Assembly: GCA_958510825.1 (NCBI GenBank)
Contig: OY294048.1
Location: 30,345,026 to 30,409,025, forward strand
DNA: 64,000 nt
Reading direction: 5' to 3'
Origin: Brachypterus glaber
Lineage: Eukaryota > Arthropoda > Insecta > Coleoptera > Kateretidae
Each line of letters opens with the position of its first letter. Position 1 is the first letter of the stretch. Under the pieces are notes generated by a model. That model saw only the letters and a list, made by a program, of their open reading frames with translations, searched no databases and was not told the origin of the DNA. Positions 21,812-34,188 of the stretch are shown here, in pieces. A program made the translations under genes and the position numbers.

Positions 21812-24520
21812 AATCGGAGGATGACGAGATCAAATTAACCTTTAATATAAAAAAATCATATCCTTACTATTACAAGTTATCATACCTTCAAATTGACTCC
21901 AAAGATGCATGTTGACAGGTAGTTTAAGAAAAAAATACAAACTTACAAATATCGAAGGATAACGAGGTCATATTGATCTTGAAAATATAAAAAAATCATA
22001 GCGTTACTATTAGAATGTGACACACTTTCAAATTAGTATAGGTGATGTACGTCAAGTAGTTTCAGAAAAATATGCAGACATTTAAATATCGGAGGATGAC
22101 TAGGTCAAATTGACCTTTAATATAAAAAAATCATATCCTTACTATTACAAGTTGTCACACCTTCAAATTGGTTCCAAAAATGCATGTTAACAAGTAGTTT
22201 AAGAACAAAATACAAACTTCCAAATATCGAAGGATAACGAGGTCATATTAAAAATATAAAAAAATCAAAAAATTACTATTAGATGTCACACCTTCAAATT
22301 GGTAAAGGTGATGCACGTTAACAAGTACAAGAAAACAAATACAATCTTTTAAATATCGGACGAAGACGAGGTTATATTGACCTTATGTAAAAAAATTACA
22401 GACATTAAAATTGGTAAAGGTGATGCACGTTAACGTGTAGTTTAAAAAAAATCAAACTTCCAAATATCTGAGGATGACGAGGTCAAATTGGCCTAGTAAA
22501 TATAAAAAAATTCATAGCATTACTATTAGAAGGTGTCACACCTTTAAATTAGTGCAGGTGATGCAAGTTAACAAATAGTTTAAGAAAAAATTACAGACAT
22601 CCAAATACCGGAGGATGACGAGGTCAAATTGACTTATAATATAAAAACAATTCATATCCTTACGATTAGAAGTTGTCACACCTTCAAATTGGTACAGATG
22701 ATGCACGTTAACAAGCAGTTTCAGAAAAAAAATACAAACTTCCGAATATCGAAGGATAACGAGGTCAAATTGACCTTGAAAATATAAAAGTCATTAAGTT
22801 ACTATTAGTCAGTGTCACACCTTCAAATTGGTAAATATGATGCACGGTAACAAGTAGTTCAAGAAAACAAATACAAACTTTCAAATATCGGAGGATGACA
22901 AGGTCAAATTAACCTCTAATATAAAAAAATCATAGCGGTACTATCAGAAGGTGTCACATCTTTAAATTGGTAGAGGTAATGGACGTTCACGAGTAGTTTA
23001 AAAAGAATACAGACATACAAATATCGGAGGATGACGAGGTCAAACTGACCTCTATGATAAAAAAAATCATAGCGTTACTATAAGAAGGTGTCAGACCTTT
23101 AAATCGGTACAGGTAATGCACGTTAACGAGTAGTCTAAAAAAAAAATACATACATCTAAGTATCGGAGGATGACAGGATCAAATTGACCTTTAGTATAAA
23201 AAAAAAATCCAGCAACGGTTTTTTGGTAACTTCTTTAATAAAATGTGTCAGACATGAAAATCGGTACAGTAAATGCACATTAACGAGTAGTTTAAGAAAA
23301 AAATACAGACATCCAAATACCGGGCGATGACGAGGTAATATTGAACTCTAATATAAAAAAACATCCAAATATCGGAGGATGACGAGGTCAAATTGGCCTG
23401 TAATATAAAAATATCATAGCGTTACTATTAGAAGGTGTCACACCTTCAAATTGGTACAGGTGTTGCACGTTAACAAGTGGTTTAAGAAAAAAAAAATACA
23501 GACATCCAAATATCGGAGGATGACGAGGTGCAATTGGCCTCTAATATAAAAAAATCATAGCGTTACTATAAGGAGGTGTTACACCTTCAAATTACTATAG
23601 GTGATGCCCGTTAACAAGTAGTTTAAGAAAAAAATACAGACAACCAAATATCGGAGGATGACGAGGTTGAATTGACCTCTAATATAAAAAGATAGTTTAG
23701 AAATATAAGCTACAAAAAATTGCGTTGATTGGATTAAAAAAAAACCTAATTTAAGACCGGCGTAAAGTTGTCAAACATTCAAATTGGTACAGGTGATGCA
23801 AGTTAACAAGTAGTTTAAGAAAACAAAATCAAACTTTCAAATATAGGAGGATGATGATATCAAATTGATCTGGTAAATTTAAAAAAAAATCATCAGGTAA
23901 TGCACGTTGACAAGTAGTTTAAGAAAAAAATACAGACATCCAAACATCGGAGGATGAAGAGGTTAAATTGATATAAAAAAAATCATAGCATTACTATTAA
24001 AAGGTATCACACCTTAAAATTAGTGCAGGTGATGCACGTTGACGAATAGTTTAAGAAAAAAAATATAGACATCCAAATATCGGAGGATGACGAGGTCAAA
24101 TTGATCTCTCATATAAAAAAAATCATAGCATTACTATTAGAAGGTGTCACACCTTCAAATAGTAAGGCTATGATTTTTTATATATTAGATTTCAATTTGA
24201 CTTCGTCATCTTCCGATATTTCGATGTCTGTATTTTTTTTCTTAAAGAACTTGTTTATGTGCATCCTCTGTATTAATTTGAAGATGTGACAACTTCTAAT
24301 AGTAACGCTATGATTTTTTTTTATATTTACGAGTTTAATTTGACATTGTCATCCTCCGATATTTGAAAGTTTGATTTTTTTTTAAACCACTTGATAACTT
24401 GCATCAGCTGTACCAATTTGAATGTGTGACAACTTTACTTCGGTCTTAAATTAGGTTGTTTTCAATCCAATCAACGCAATTTTTTGTAGCTTATATTTCT
24501 AAACTATATTTTTACTGATA
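21812..24520. repeat. Satellite array, about 140-bp unit, 18 direct and 2 inverted copies
   Basis: The marker ATCGGAGGATGACGAGGTCA (with variants) recurs near 21814, 21953, 22085, 22223, 22352, 22463, 22606, 22746, 22886, 23020, 23159, 23317, 23366, 23510, 23648, 23842, 23944 and 24077. Each unit also holds ATCATAGCGTTACTATTAGA, the hairpin GAAGGTGT-C-ACACCTTC, TTGGTACAGGTGATGCACGT and AACAAGTAGTTTAAG. From about 24150 the last two units are reverse-complemented, and the end (TAGAAATATAAGCTACAAAA in complement) mirrors 23696-23750. Divergence between units is moderate. It lies upstream of gene A. Confidence 0.9.
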
Positions 24521-24552
24521 TTTAAAGTTACTAGCTTTAGGTAGAGAAAAAA

Positions 24553-24681
24553 CATTATACGCACCACGTATGCGAACTGTCTTAAGTGTTCTCGACTAAT
24601 TTTTTTCCTCGACTCCGTCTCAGCAAAAAAACTTCAGTCTCGCACACTAAATACTTAGTTCGCATACTAGGTGCATAATAT
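24553..24681. mobile_element. MITE of about 130 bp (GTGCATAAT ends)
   Basis: ATTATACGCACCACGTATGCG on the left pairs with CGCATACTAGGTGCATAAT on the right. The interior has CGACTCCGTCTCAGC. A partial second copy lies at 49650-49745, in the same orientation. Confidence 0.65.
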
Positions 24682-25090
24682 TATGAATCATAATAGTATA
24701 TTATCATAATTTATGATATTGTCAAAATATCCAGATATTCTTTACTAAAATGTATATTTCAATTTTAGCTTAAATCATCTCAGTTTCCTTTTTCTGCAAA
24801 TTTCCGCGGCGCGCCGGCTAGCAAAAATTTTTATCCTTTTACGTTTGATAGATTATTTTAAAAATTTCAATAAACAGTCAATTATTTTACGTTTTATTGG
24901 ATAAATTATATTTTGCAATAATTTTGTCTAAAACAACGAGTGTGTTATTTCATTTATCAGACTAAACTTCACTTAAATTCGTTGAATGGCCGATCAAAGT
25001 TGAAAAAAAAATTGATGTAATATTATTTGAATAAATTGATTATAACTACATCGAGATATAAAAATATATGGCAAAATTAAAAATTTAATC
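24682..25090. other. AT-rich, nothing recognised
   Basis: Contains one GC island, CCGCGGCGCGCCGGC, near 24806. No gene. Confidence 0.4.
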
Positions 25091-25620
25091 ATCGGTCCGA
25101 TGCCATAAACTATTTTAAATCAAATTTTGGAGTGTAGATGCCATAAATACTTTTATGTATAATATCAAATATACCCAAAGTTCATTAGGCATCATACATA
25201 GATAATCCCTTTATAGAAATACATGTGTCATCTGACGGCATAAACGAGTTAAATTCAATTCATGGATGTAGGTAGATGCCATAAATATTTTTTTGTGAGG
25301 TGTAAAGCATACACAAAGTATATAAGGCATCATGCATAGATGATTTTTTAGAGAACTACATGTGGCATCTGACGCCATAAAGTATGACATGGAGTTTTCT
25401 TTTTTAATACCGAGTGTATCAAGATTCGGGTCAGATTGTCGTAATACTCTTTTTGTGGCGTACACTGTACTGGTCTTAGATTCAATGATGCTATTTTGTC
25501 GCCTGATGCACAAATGCCATAGTAAATATACGGGCGTGTAATAGTGCTCATTCTTATGTATTATTAAACAGTTCTGCGCATAAATATGTTCTACCAAACT
25601 CTGCTGCACATCGGTATAGT
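25090..25620. repeat. Region with repeated GATGCCATAA motif, right block
   Basis: GATGCCATAA or its complement appears near 25099, 25138, 25190, 25238, 25272, 25330 and 25370. Paired words AGGCATCATACATAGAT and AGGCATCATGCATAGAT start an internal direct repeat of about 135 bp. A 172-codon minus frame across this block is interpreted as chance because the repeats set its sequence. Confidence 0.6.
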
Positions 25621-25659
25621 TGTACATGTTTGCGCATAAGAATTTTTCATTATCAGATT

Positions 25660-26213
25660 CAGATACCTTAAAAATCCCTGGTGTAATGCATTGAATATCG
25701 TCCAGCATAGGGCGCTCGACCATTTTCAAATTTAATATTATTTTGCCTGTTGTTTACCCTTTATATGTATTCTTCAAAACCAATGTTAGAATATTTTTAT
25801 TTTGCTTCAGTTGGGGGTGGCCACCCTATAAACTTTGCTTTTTTAAAATTTTTGCATGTTGGGGAAATTTAAATTTCTCAGTTATTAAATGAGGTAGCGA
25901 TATAAAATGAAAATTCTTTTTTTTAAGCATACGATGGGCTATATTTTTTGTTTGAAAGACTTTTTTCTAAATAAAATCAAAATAGGTGAAAATTGTATCC
26001 GAAATTTGATATAAAATTTAATAAAATGACAATTTTTAAATTTTAATATTTTCTTAGGGGGTTGAATTGAGGGGGTGATTTTTTTTTATAAATATGGACC
26101 TATAATTACTATACACTGTTAAAATTTCAAACCAAACTATTTACGTAATATTTTTTTATAAAGCTACAAATATACTACTTTTACCAAATTATTCAATATT
26201 TGAGCCTCAATAA
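25660..26213. repeat. Left arm of a long inverted repeat (first part)
   Basis: This segment is the reverse complement of about 32450-33010. Landmarks: GGGCGCTCGACCA (25709) against TGGTCGAGCGCCC (32935), GAGAAATTTAAATCTC-like words, and CCAAATTATTCAATATTTGA at the inner end. The arm is cut at 26213 by a retrotransposon and resumes at 27748. Confidence 0.75.
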
Positions 26214-27453
26214 CTTTATTAACTGGATCTACTCTTACCTACAGGGTCGATCTATCAGTGTTTTGTTCGAGGGCATTTTATCTGATGTTTTAAATTTAAT
26301 TTTTGGTGTTCCGCAGGGATCCGTACTTGGCCCATTACTATTTCTGCTGTACATTAATGATCTACCTAATTTTATTTCTCATGGTCTTGTTATTTTATTT
26401 GCCGACGATACCAATATCTCACTAGCATCAAAATGTCTTGAAACATTGAAGAGTAATATAAATACTGTGATTGATGAGTTTAGCGCTTGGTGTCAGCGAA
26501 ACAAATTGATTTTAAATACATCCAAAACAATGGCTATTAAATATTATAATGTTAAGCCTCATAATATCGATATGGGTATTAATTTTGTTACAAATGCAAA
26601 GTTTCTAGGTACAGTTATAGATAGTAACTTAAGATGGGCTACGCATATTGACTGTGTAGTCAAAAAACTTAACAGTGCCTATTTTGCTATTTTGAATCTG
26701 AAAGATACGCTTAATAATTCTGGTCTGCTGGGTGTCTACTATGCTCTTGCTCACTCACATATTTCTTTTAACATACTATGCTGGGGAGCAGCCTCTGATG
26801 TATCTAGAGTATTTGTGTCACAAAAGAGAATTTTAAGACTTGTTTTTAATCTTCCATTCAGAGAAAGCTGTAGGAATATTTTTAAAGAAAAGAACATTTT
26901 AACTGTTATGTCTATTTATATGTTAAGATGCATGTGTTTTGTTAAATTTAACTTTGATACATTTATAAGACTGGGAGAAAATCATAAAACAAGACAAAAT
27001 GACTTGTTACGAATCCCTAGACATAAGTCGGCTTTATTTGAAAAGTCTGCGTACTTTAATTGTATAAAGCTTTACAACAAGCTACCCAGTAGCATTAAAT
27101 CAATTACTTGTGCCAGACTATTTAAAACAGCAGTTAAAAAAATTCTTATTGATAATTGCTTTTATAGTCTAGATGAGTTTTATTCCCACAAATTTTAAAT
27201 TTTATTATATTTATTTATTATGTAATAGTAAGGTACTTCTGTTTATACTAAGATGTTTATACTAAGATTTCTGTATTTGTTATATATTAGTTACCTACGT
27301 ATTGTACAGATAAATAGGATTTACCTATACGTATATTTATTTATTTATTTATTGTAGAATTGATACACAGTATCATGGATCTTTATGTTTTTTTTTATTT
27401 TTATATATTTAAACTCTGACTTACCATATGTACCTTTGTACCTAAATGGCAAA
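26212..27453 (+). pseudogene. 5'-truncated CR1/L2-like retrotransposon with intact RT C-terminal half
   Basis: An open frame to 27198 (332 codons from the first ATG at 26200, which lies in flanking DNA) reads NFINWIYSYLQGR, FGVPQGSVLGPLLFLLYIND, FADDTNISL, NKLILNTSKTM, FLGTVIDSNLRWATH and the C-terminal RRIPRHKS-like region (LLRIPRHKSALF, YNKLPSSIKSI). It is the same family as 28208-30412 and 34480-35792. It has no endonuclease, no ORF1 and no RT motifs 0-2. The 3' UTR runs to 27453 and the element ends in the (TATC)n tract. It interrupts the left arm of the long inverted repeat, so it is younger than that structure. Confidence 0.88.
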
Positions 27454-27747
<294 letters not shown>

Positions 27748-27870
27748 CAGGGGTAACTAAATTTAGAAATCTGAAATTTTTACACGTAAGAGCTCTATTT
27801 GTTAGCAATACATCAAAAGAAATTCAAGAATGTGTTTTGCCTTAAATTAAAATTATATGAAAAAACATAT
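27748..27870. repeat. Left arm of the long inverted repeat (second part)
   Basis: CTCAGGGGTAACTAAATTTA and GTAAGAGCTC, then TGTTTTGCCT, match the reverse complement of 32310-32452. This resumes the arm interrupted at 26213. Confidence 0.75.
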
Positions 27871-28150
27871 CACCGAAATTTATTAATTTTTATTATCTTA
27901 CATATTATGGGATTATATACTTATTTGACACAAATTATAGAAATAGAAAGAAATATTTATTCAGTACTTATGCCATTGTAAAATGGATATACAAGTCAAA
28001 TTTATGTAACAAGAAATAAAAAATGCCAACCTAAAATAAAAAATTTAGGCTGTTAGTCATATTTAAAAATAATATATAAATAAGGATAAGATAAAAACAT
28101 GTAAAATTAATCAAAGAACAATATAAATACGTTAAAATATATTACAATTT
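27871..28150. other. AT-rich, nothing recognised
   Basis: No pairing with the other arm is seen here. It probably contains the 3' UTR of the minus-strand element that follows. Confidence 0.4.
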
Positions 28151-28207
28151 ATTAACTTTTTTTTTTCCTAAAAAAGCATATAAAATGGAAAATTGTATAC
28201 AGGAAAC

Positions 28208-30412
28208 CTAGACGATATTTGCTGCCAGGAATTCCCTAACAGAATAAAAGTGGTTTTGGAGTAAAATTTCTTTGACTGACTTTTTAAAGGAATTTAAATT
28301 ACTAATTTGCCTAACTCTATTTGGTAATTTGTTGTATAACACGATGCCACTGTAAGTAGGTGATTTTTCGTACAAGACAGTTTTGTGTTTAGGTACTGTT
28401 AGCGAGTTCTGATAACGCAAACTAAAACCCTGACTGAGACCTCCTAATTTTGGTTTAATATACGACAGCGTCTTGTATATGTATAAGCAAGGTAATGTCA
28501 TTATTTTGTGGTTTAAAAACACATCTTTACAAGATTCTCTGGATTTTAATCCAAAGATCAGTCTTATGATCCTTTTTTGTTGGATAAAAACTCTGTCGCT
28601 ATCAGATGCAGTATCCCACAAAATTACGTTATAATTCAAATAACGTTTACTATTCACTTGTATACAGCTAAGTAGACCCTGTACGTCAAGCATCTGTTTA
28701 ACCCAAGTTAGAGCAAAGAATGATTTATTTAACTTCTTGCACGTAGATTCTATATGAGTATGCCATCTCAAATCATTATCGAGGTTTACCCCAAGAAATG
28801 TTGTGCTGGGAGATGAAGTTATTTTGTAGTCATCAACAATAATATCCAACACTGCATCTGCCAGGTCAGAGCGTATGCCGTTACGGAAATAAAGGCAAAC
28901 TGTTTTGTCAACATTCAATATGAGATCGTTCTTTCTACACCATGTAATGAAATCTCGAACAACAGCGACTAAAAGTGATTTGAGTTCAACAAGGGTACGT
29001 GCAGAAAGAACAAGGGAAGTATCGTCGGCAAACATTATAAGCAATTTAGCTCTGATATGGAGAGGCAGTTCGTTGACATATATGAGAAAAATAAGAGGTC
29101 CCAGCACAGATCCCTGGGGAATCCCTGAATATATGTCGTATAGATTTGAGATAGCATTAGCAATTTTAACCAACATTTTCCTACTCTTTAAATAGTCTAC
29201 TATCCAGTTTAAAATATTCCCCCTAAAACCAAGGCTAAACAATTTTTCCTCAACAAATTCAAATTTAAGGCAATCAAAAGCCTGAGAAAGGTCAAAAAAT
29301 AGGCCTGCTAGAAAGTCCCCGTTGTCGAGGCATTTGTATATACAATCTGTAAATTCAGAAGCTGCGGTTTCTGTGGATCTTGCGCGCCTAAACCCGTGCT
29401 GTGAGTTTGTGAGAATGTTAAATTTATCCAAAAAGTCAGCCATACGGTTATAAACAATTTTTTCAAAAATTTTTGACAATACATTTAAAACAGCTACAGG
29501 ACGGTAATTACACATATTTTTAGGGTCATTCTTTTTGTATATGGGTATAATTGACGCAATCTTTAACAAGCTCGGAAATTTTCCATCATATACGGATTTG
29601 TTAATTAAAAACGAAAGTGGTTTTGATATGCAGTCTGCAAGTTTCTTCAAAATTTTAACTGAAATTTTATCAACGCCGGTGCTATTTTTATTTTTAAGGT
29701 TAAGAATTGTACTATTTACTTCCTCTTTGGTAGTTTCTACGAAATAAAAAGTGTTATTAACAGTTATTGAAAGAGTACAATTCTTAGATCTGTTTTCCCC
29801 AAAATGATTTTTTAAAGTCGTATCAGTTATGTGAGAAAAGTAGTTCCCAAAGGCATCCGCAACATGTTTTGTCTCTGTAATCTCTATGACATTATGGTTT
29901 AATTTAACATTTTTAGACTTTTTATTTTTCCCCAATGTATTATTTACTAACTGCCACACTGTTTTTTGTTTATTATCCGCCGTGTCAATAATATTTCTAT
30001 AATACTCCCTTTTAGTTTTGCTTATTAATTTATTATACTCATTTTTTGCCATTCGGTATGTTTGTCGACTTTCCTCGGTGTTAATTATTTTTGTGGACCA
30101 AAAAAGTTCTTTTAAATGTTGTCCTGTCCTAATAACTTCCCTACTAACCCAGTTTTTGTGTACTTGTTTTTTTCGTTTCTTTTTAAAAGGACAGCACAAA
30201 TCTATTGCCCACGTTAGTCTATTTGAAAAGCTTGTAAAAAGTGCGTCAACATCCATACCCTCACAATACAAATCATCAAAACTCTCACTGGATAAAACAG
30301 TACATAAATTATTGAGATTTTCGTTAGTTAAGGACCTATGATTGTTACAAGGACTTTTCTTACAATTTTTTGCAGAAATAGAAAATTTATAAACCAAGCT
30401 TAACGCTAACAC
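28208..30412 (-). pseudogene. CR1/L2-like retrotransposon ORF2, linker and reverse transcriptase
   Basis: A 734-codon open frame carries the RT linker (YRNIIDTADNKQKTVWQLVN), then RT motifs IIPIYKKNDPKNMCNYRPV, HGFRRARSTETA, FFDLSQAFDCL, GIPQGSVLGPLIFLIYVNEL and FADDTSLVL, and the C-terminal part (FLGVNLDNDLRWHTH, KHKTVLYEKS, YNKLPNRVRQISN). All RT catalytic aspartates are present. The frame overlaps the endonuclease frame at 30387-30412 in a different phase. In intact relatives both are one protein, so a small deletion or frameshift near 30400 has separated them. There is no RNase H domain, as in CR1, L2 and Jockey clades. Confidence 0.92.
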
Positions 30413-31019
30413 ATTTACAGTTTATCAAGTCTGCACTCGTGAGTATATAGTCTATTAAACTAGTAGATGTTTGACCTCTTATATTTGTAAAAATTCTAGT
30501 TAAGTCATTGGACGTGCATTTTAAATTAAAACTAGAAAGAAAGTCATTAAATATTCTATTTTCCATAGTGTCTTGTGAATAATCTATATTTAAGTCCCCG
30601 CAAATAAATAGTTTGTCACTTACATTACTGCAATATAAGAGCACCTCCATGAGCTTCATGTAAAAAATTTCTTTGTCGCCATGCGGGCGATAGACACTTA
30701 ATACGCAAATTTTATTTTCACCATAGACTAACTTTAATCCACTACACTCAAAGTGCATTTCCACTGAAAACCTGTCTACGTTTAGTTTTGATTCACTATA
30801 CAGGCTATTTTTTTGAACATATAGAGCTGATCCACCATGTGTGTTATTTTTTCTACCAAAGTACTCCACCAACTCGTAGTTATCAAATTGCACCATCTGC
30901 ATGTCGTCATTTACACACCAATGCTCAACTACACTCAAGATGTCTGGTTCTTGCTCTTTTATGAGAACTTCAATTTTGCTCGATTTATTATTCACTGATT
31001 GTGAGTTAATATGTACCAT
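30387..31019 (-). pseudogene. AP-type endonuclease domain of the same CR1/L2-like element
   Basis: The 210-codon frame has the endonuclease motifs in order: VHINSQSV near the start, ILSVVEHW (catalytic Glu), GGSALYVQKN, VLSVYRPHG, ICGDLNID (GDxN) and SLIDYILTS. It ends in CVSVKLGL just where the SDH motif with the catalytic histidine should come, so that motif is lost at the frameshift. Together with 28208-30412 it would have made a single ORF2 protein that nicks target DNA and reverse-transcribes the element RNA. Confidence 0.9.
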
Positions 31020-31051
31020 TTTAATACTACGTTTATTATCGACTTCATGGT

Positions 31052-31213
31052 TTAATAAATTACATTCAGCGTTTGAGTCCGATCTTGTATCTCTAGCGAT
31101 TTCAGCTCTTCGGCCAGATTTAACCGTGGATATAAAAAAATAACATTATCTTGAATAGGTTTTATTTTGTGTTGAAAATCTTGTTGCTGATGTTTTTGTT
31201 GTTGTTGTTGCTC

Positions 31214-31254
<41 letters not shown>

Positions 31255-31261
31255 GATGCAT
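31052..31261 (-). repeat. (CAA)n tract between ORF1 and ORF2
   Basis: About 20 CAA/CAG codons (31190-31258) read as poly-Gln in the frame at 31052-31261. It lies in the spacer between the ORF1 remnant and the endonuclease. Whether it was ever coding is unknown. Confidence 0.8.
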
Positions 31262-31282
31262 CTGTATATTTTGACATTTTAA

Positions 31283-31663
31283 TTAATAATAATAAGTTTT
31301 AATTGCAATTTTTCCCCCTTTTATATATTTATGACTTAAAATAAAATTACATAAATTTTTAGCAACAAGAGTTTTTATTTTTTTGGTCAGAGTATTCATT
31401 CTAGTAGCATAAAGGGACTTATCTCTTTCTTTATTTACATGAAGAATACTTAAGCAAAATTCTTCTTTTAGACAGTTTACAATTTGACATAGCTGCAAGT
31501 TAAAATTATAGATTTGTTTATTTAATTCTGTACTGCTGGTATATAATTCAGTAAGAAATACTGTATTAGTATGTCTGGTGCGAAAGGAGAATTCCTGGAA
31601 TAATTGTTTGTTTATATCATTGTTATTAATCCAAATAATTACTATATCGGCTTTCGAAAACAT
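31283..31663 (-). pseudogene. ORF1 C-terminal fragment, SGNH-esterase-like
   Basis: A 126-codon frame starts ADIVIIWINNNDIN and continues NTVFLTELY, then KERDKSLYATRMNTLTKKIK. CR1-type ORF1 proteins often carry an SGNH esterase domain with a VGTND block and a GLHLN block. ADIVIIWINNND and the ATRMNTLTKK region are at the corresponding places, but the key residues are altered. Position just 5' of ORF2 supports this reading. Confidence is moderate because the catalytic residues are not intact. Confidence 0.45.
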
Positions 31664-31669
31664 TTTTGA

Positions 31670-32309
31670 GTTACTCTATTATATTTATAATAGTCATTAT
31701 ATAAATGTAATGACTATATTATATTATAATCACAGATTTTAACATGTAATAAGCGTTAATCCTCATAAAAGATTAATTTTATATAGAAATAAACGACAAT
31801 CCTACCTACGAATTAATGGGATAATAACTCCGGCTCCCTCAGTAATCTATTTTGAAAAAAATTATACAGATATAAATACAAAAGCATTTAAAGGACTAAT
31901 TTAGTTTAAGCAAAACTTTTTAAGGTGTATGTTTAATTATGGAGTGCTCTATTGGAAAATATATAAAAGAAGAATGTCATAAGAATGTAACATCAAACTC
32001 TAAAGAATTTAAAATTGTGTCATTAATAAAAGTTAAAAAAAGTGGTCAAGAAAAATGTGCAGAGTAGAAAAAACTCCTGGCAAAGAAAAAACAAGTTTCA
32101 AAAAAACGAGAGGCTAAGAAAAAACAAAAAGTTAAGAAGACAGCACAGCTTTAGAAAAAAATCCAAAAACAATGACAAAAAGCCAAAAAAAGTAAATAAA
32201 AACCAACATAAAAGAGAAAATATAATAAATAACATAACTTTAGGATATTTTTACGTACTATTAATAAATATACATACATAAAACTAATATATTATTTGGA
32301 TTTTAACCT
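31670..32309. other. AT-rich, possible 5' part of the element, no gene supported
   Basis: A palindrome TTATATTTATAATAGTCATTA lies around 31680-31700. A 79-codon Lys-rich frame at 32042-32281 reflects A-runs and is not called. Confidence 0.4.
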
Positions 32310-33010
32310 ATTTTGTTTCAATTATATTTTCACTTTGAGGCAAAACACATCTCTGATTTTTTTTTATGGAATGCTAACATAAAGAGCTAACATAAAGAGC
32401 TCTTACCTGTAAAAATTTCAAATTTTTAAATTTAGTTACCCCTGAGAAATTAAGGCTCAAATATTGAATAATTTGGTAAAAGTAATATTTTCGAAGCTTT
32501 ATAAAAAAATAATAAATAAATATTTTTCTTTGAAACTTTAACAGTGTATAGTACTTATAAGTCTCTACTTACAAAAAAAATTACCCCCTTAAATCTACCC
32601 TCTACGAAAATATTAAAATTTAAAAATCATCATTTTATTGAATTTTATACCAATTTTCAGATACAGTTTTCACCTATTTTGAATTTAATTCGAAAAAAGT
32701 CTTTTAGACAAAAAATATAGCCTATTATATGCTAAAAAAAATCTTTTTGTTTCATATCGCTAGCTTATTTCATAACTGAGAAATTTAAATCTCCGCAACA
32801 TGCAAAAATCAATAAAATGCAAACTTCAGAGGGGGACCGCGCCTAACCAAAGCAATGTAAAAATAAAATAAAACTGGTTTTGAAGTACACATATATAGGT
32901 TTAACAACACAAAAAAATTAATTAATTTGGAACTGGTCGAGCGCCCAAATAATTCAAAATTGGACGATTCTCAATGGATTAAGCCCCCTATATACTAATT
33001 TTTACTAGAA
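32310..33010. repeat. Right arm of the long inverted repeat
   Basis: This is the reverse complement of 25660-26213 joined to 27748-27870. Pairing is continuous by eye across about 650 bp, including the inner words GAGGCAAAACACA, AGAGCTCTTAC and TTACCCCTGAGA. It encloses the CR1-like element at 28.2-31.7 kb. Confidence 0.75.
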
Positions 33011-33043
33011 TATTGTAAATATTTAAAAATAATCACCACCTCG

Positions 33044-33442
33044 TTATGGTACTATCCAGAAGTGTCTCGTAATTAGGTATATCCTCTCCTCTGGCCACAA
33101 TGCTGCCAACGCTGTGTTTACACATCCGACGATGCCATCTGGAGCAGCAGTACCTTGATGGCCTTCAAAATAGTGCCATCTTAACGAGGTCGCTCCTACT
33201 GACCTGGCAAGCACTGTTAAAAAGAAAAACATTTTTTTTTGTTTATACTGTGTACTTGGCCCATCACTTAAAAAATTAACTTCATTAAGGACACAGTCCC
33301 TATGTGAGCAATTTTCCGAAAAAAAAATAATAAAAAGCTTGAAAGTGCAGAGTTTACTTAATTTCTCATTTGAGGAGTGCCGGATAAAAAGCCGCCATCT
33401 GCACAAAATCACATTTTTCAGTATAAGCCAAAAACTAATCAT
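33044..33442 (-). pseudogene. Fragment of a repetitive SDGP / HGKG-DGIGG-type protein
   Basis: The 132-codon frame ends in a block reading FLSDGPSTQYKQKKMFFF, then LRWHYFEGHQGTAAPDGIVG and CVNTALAAL. I recognise a recurring arthropod and cnidarian repeat-protein pattern (SDGP-x-x-Q-[YF]-K, then W-x-[FY]-x-x-x-x-HGKG-x-x-DG-[IV]-G). The HGKG has become HQGT here, and the first half of the frame has no such similarity. The function of the family is unknown to me. A transposon-derived DDE protein is possible. It sits beside the CCCC-type arrays. Confidence 0.4.
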
Positions 33443-33689
33443 TTCTAAACGGCACAGAAATTAATTAAAATTGTAGTTGATTTTGATAGACATTAATAAG
33501 TATACAATATACATAATATCACTTAAATCATATTTGCTGTAAATCACTAGATAATTAAAAAGCTATTTGAAGATGATCGGGTTTTAATGCGGCACATGCA
33601 GATGGAGGCTTTTGATCCGGTAAAATTAACATGATATTGTAATATTTTCGATAAATTTTTTGTATGTATTGAGTGTAAATATGATAATA

Positions 33690-34187
33690 CAAATTTTCTA
33701 ACTCCACCCGCGGGAGGGGGGTTTTTTTTATGTTTTTAATATTTGATGATTAGACTTAAATTTTTACCAATATTTTCGTAAAAATTTGTATACAAGGGTG
33801 TTTGATGCCACTAAAAATGAATCTGATAATAAAAAAAATTAATCCCACCCCCTGGAGGCAAGGTTTATCTATTTTTAAATGTTCAAAATAGTTTAGTAAA
33901 ACATGGTGTATTGGGGTTTCTGAGGTAGTTAAAACTGAATCAGATGATAGAAAAAATGCAACTTCTCCCCCGGAAGGCCGGGGCTAATTAATTTTAAATA
34001 TTTACATTATTTTCGTGAAAAAGGATATAGAAGGGTTTTTGAGGTATCTGAAACTGAATATAATAATACAAAAATTCTGACTTCACACCTTGAGGGGTGG
34101 GGGTAATTTTAGTGAAAAATGGTATATTGGGGTCTATATGCCAATTTTGACGAAAATTTCAATCTCACCCCTGCGGGGGTAGAGAGT
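33690..34187. repeat. CCCC / ATATTGGGGTTT tandem array
   Basis: Four units in reverse orientation relative to 20778-21030, each with a C/G run (CCACCCGCGGGAGGGGGG, CCCACCCCCTGGAGG, CTCCCCCGGAAGG, CACCTTGAGGGGTGGGGG) and TATTGGGGT. Near 34135 the orientation flips, and the array continues at 41345 on the other side of the retrotransposon cluster. Confidence 0.75.
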
Positions 34188-34188
34188 A

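Noticed and set aside
21812..24520. Regularly spaced repeats resembling a CRISPR array
   Set aside because: Units are about 140 bp, diverged and contiguous without unique spacers, in a eukaryotic genome with no cas genes. It is satellite DNA.
25211..25729. 172-codon minus-strand frame
   Set aside because: It spans the GATGCCATAA repeats and part of the inverted-repeat arm, and its recurring residues follow those DNA repeats. No domain recognised.
32042..32281. Lys/Asn-rich frame of 79 codons
   Set aside because: Composition follows A-rich DNA; no domain, no splice context, no relation to neighbours.
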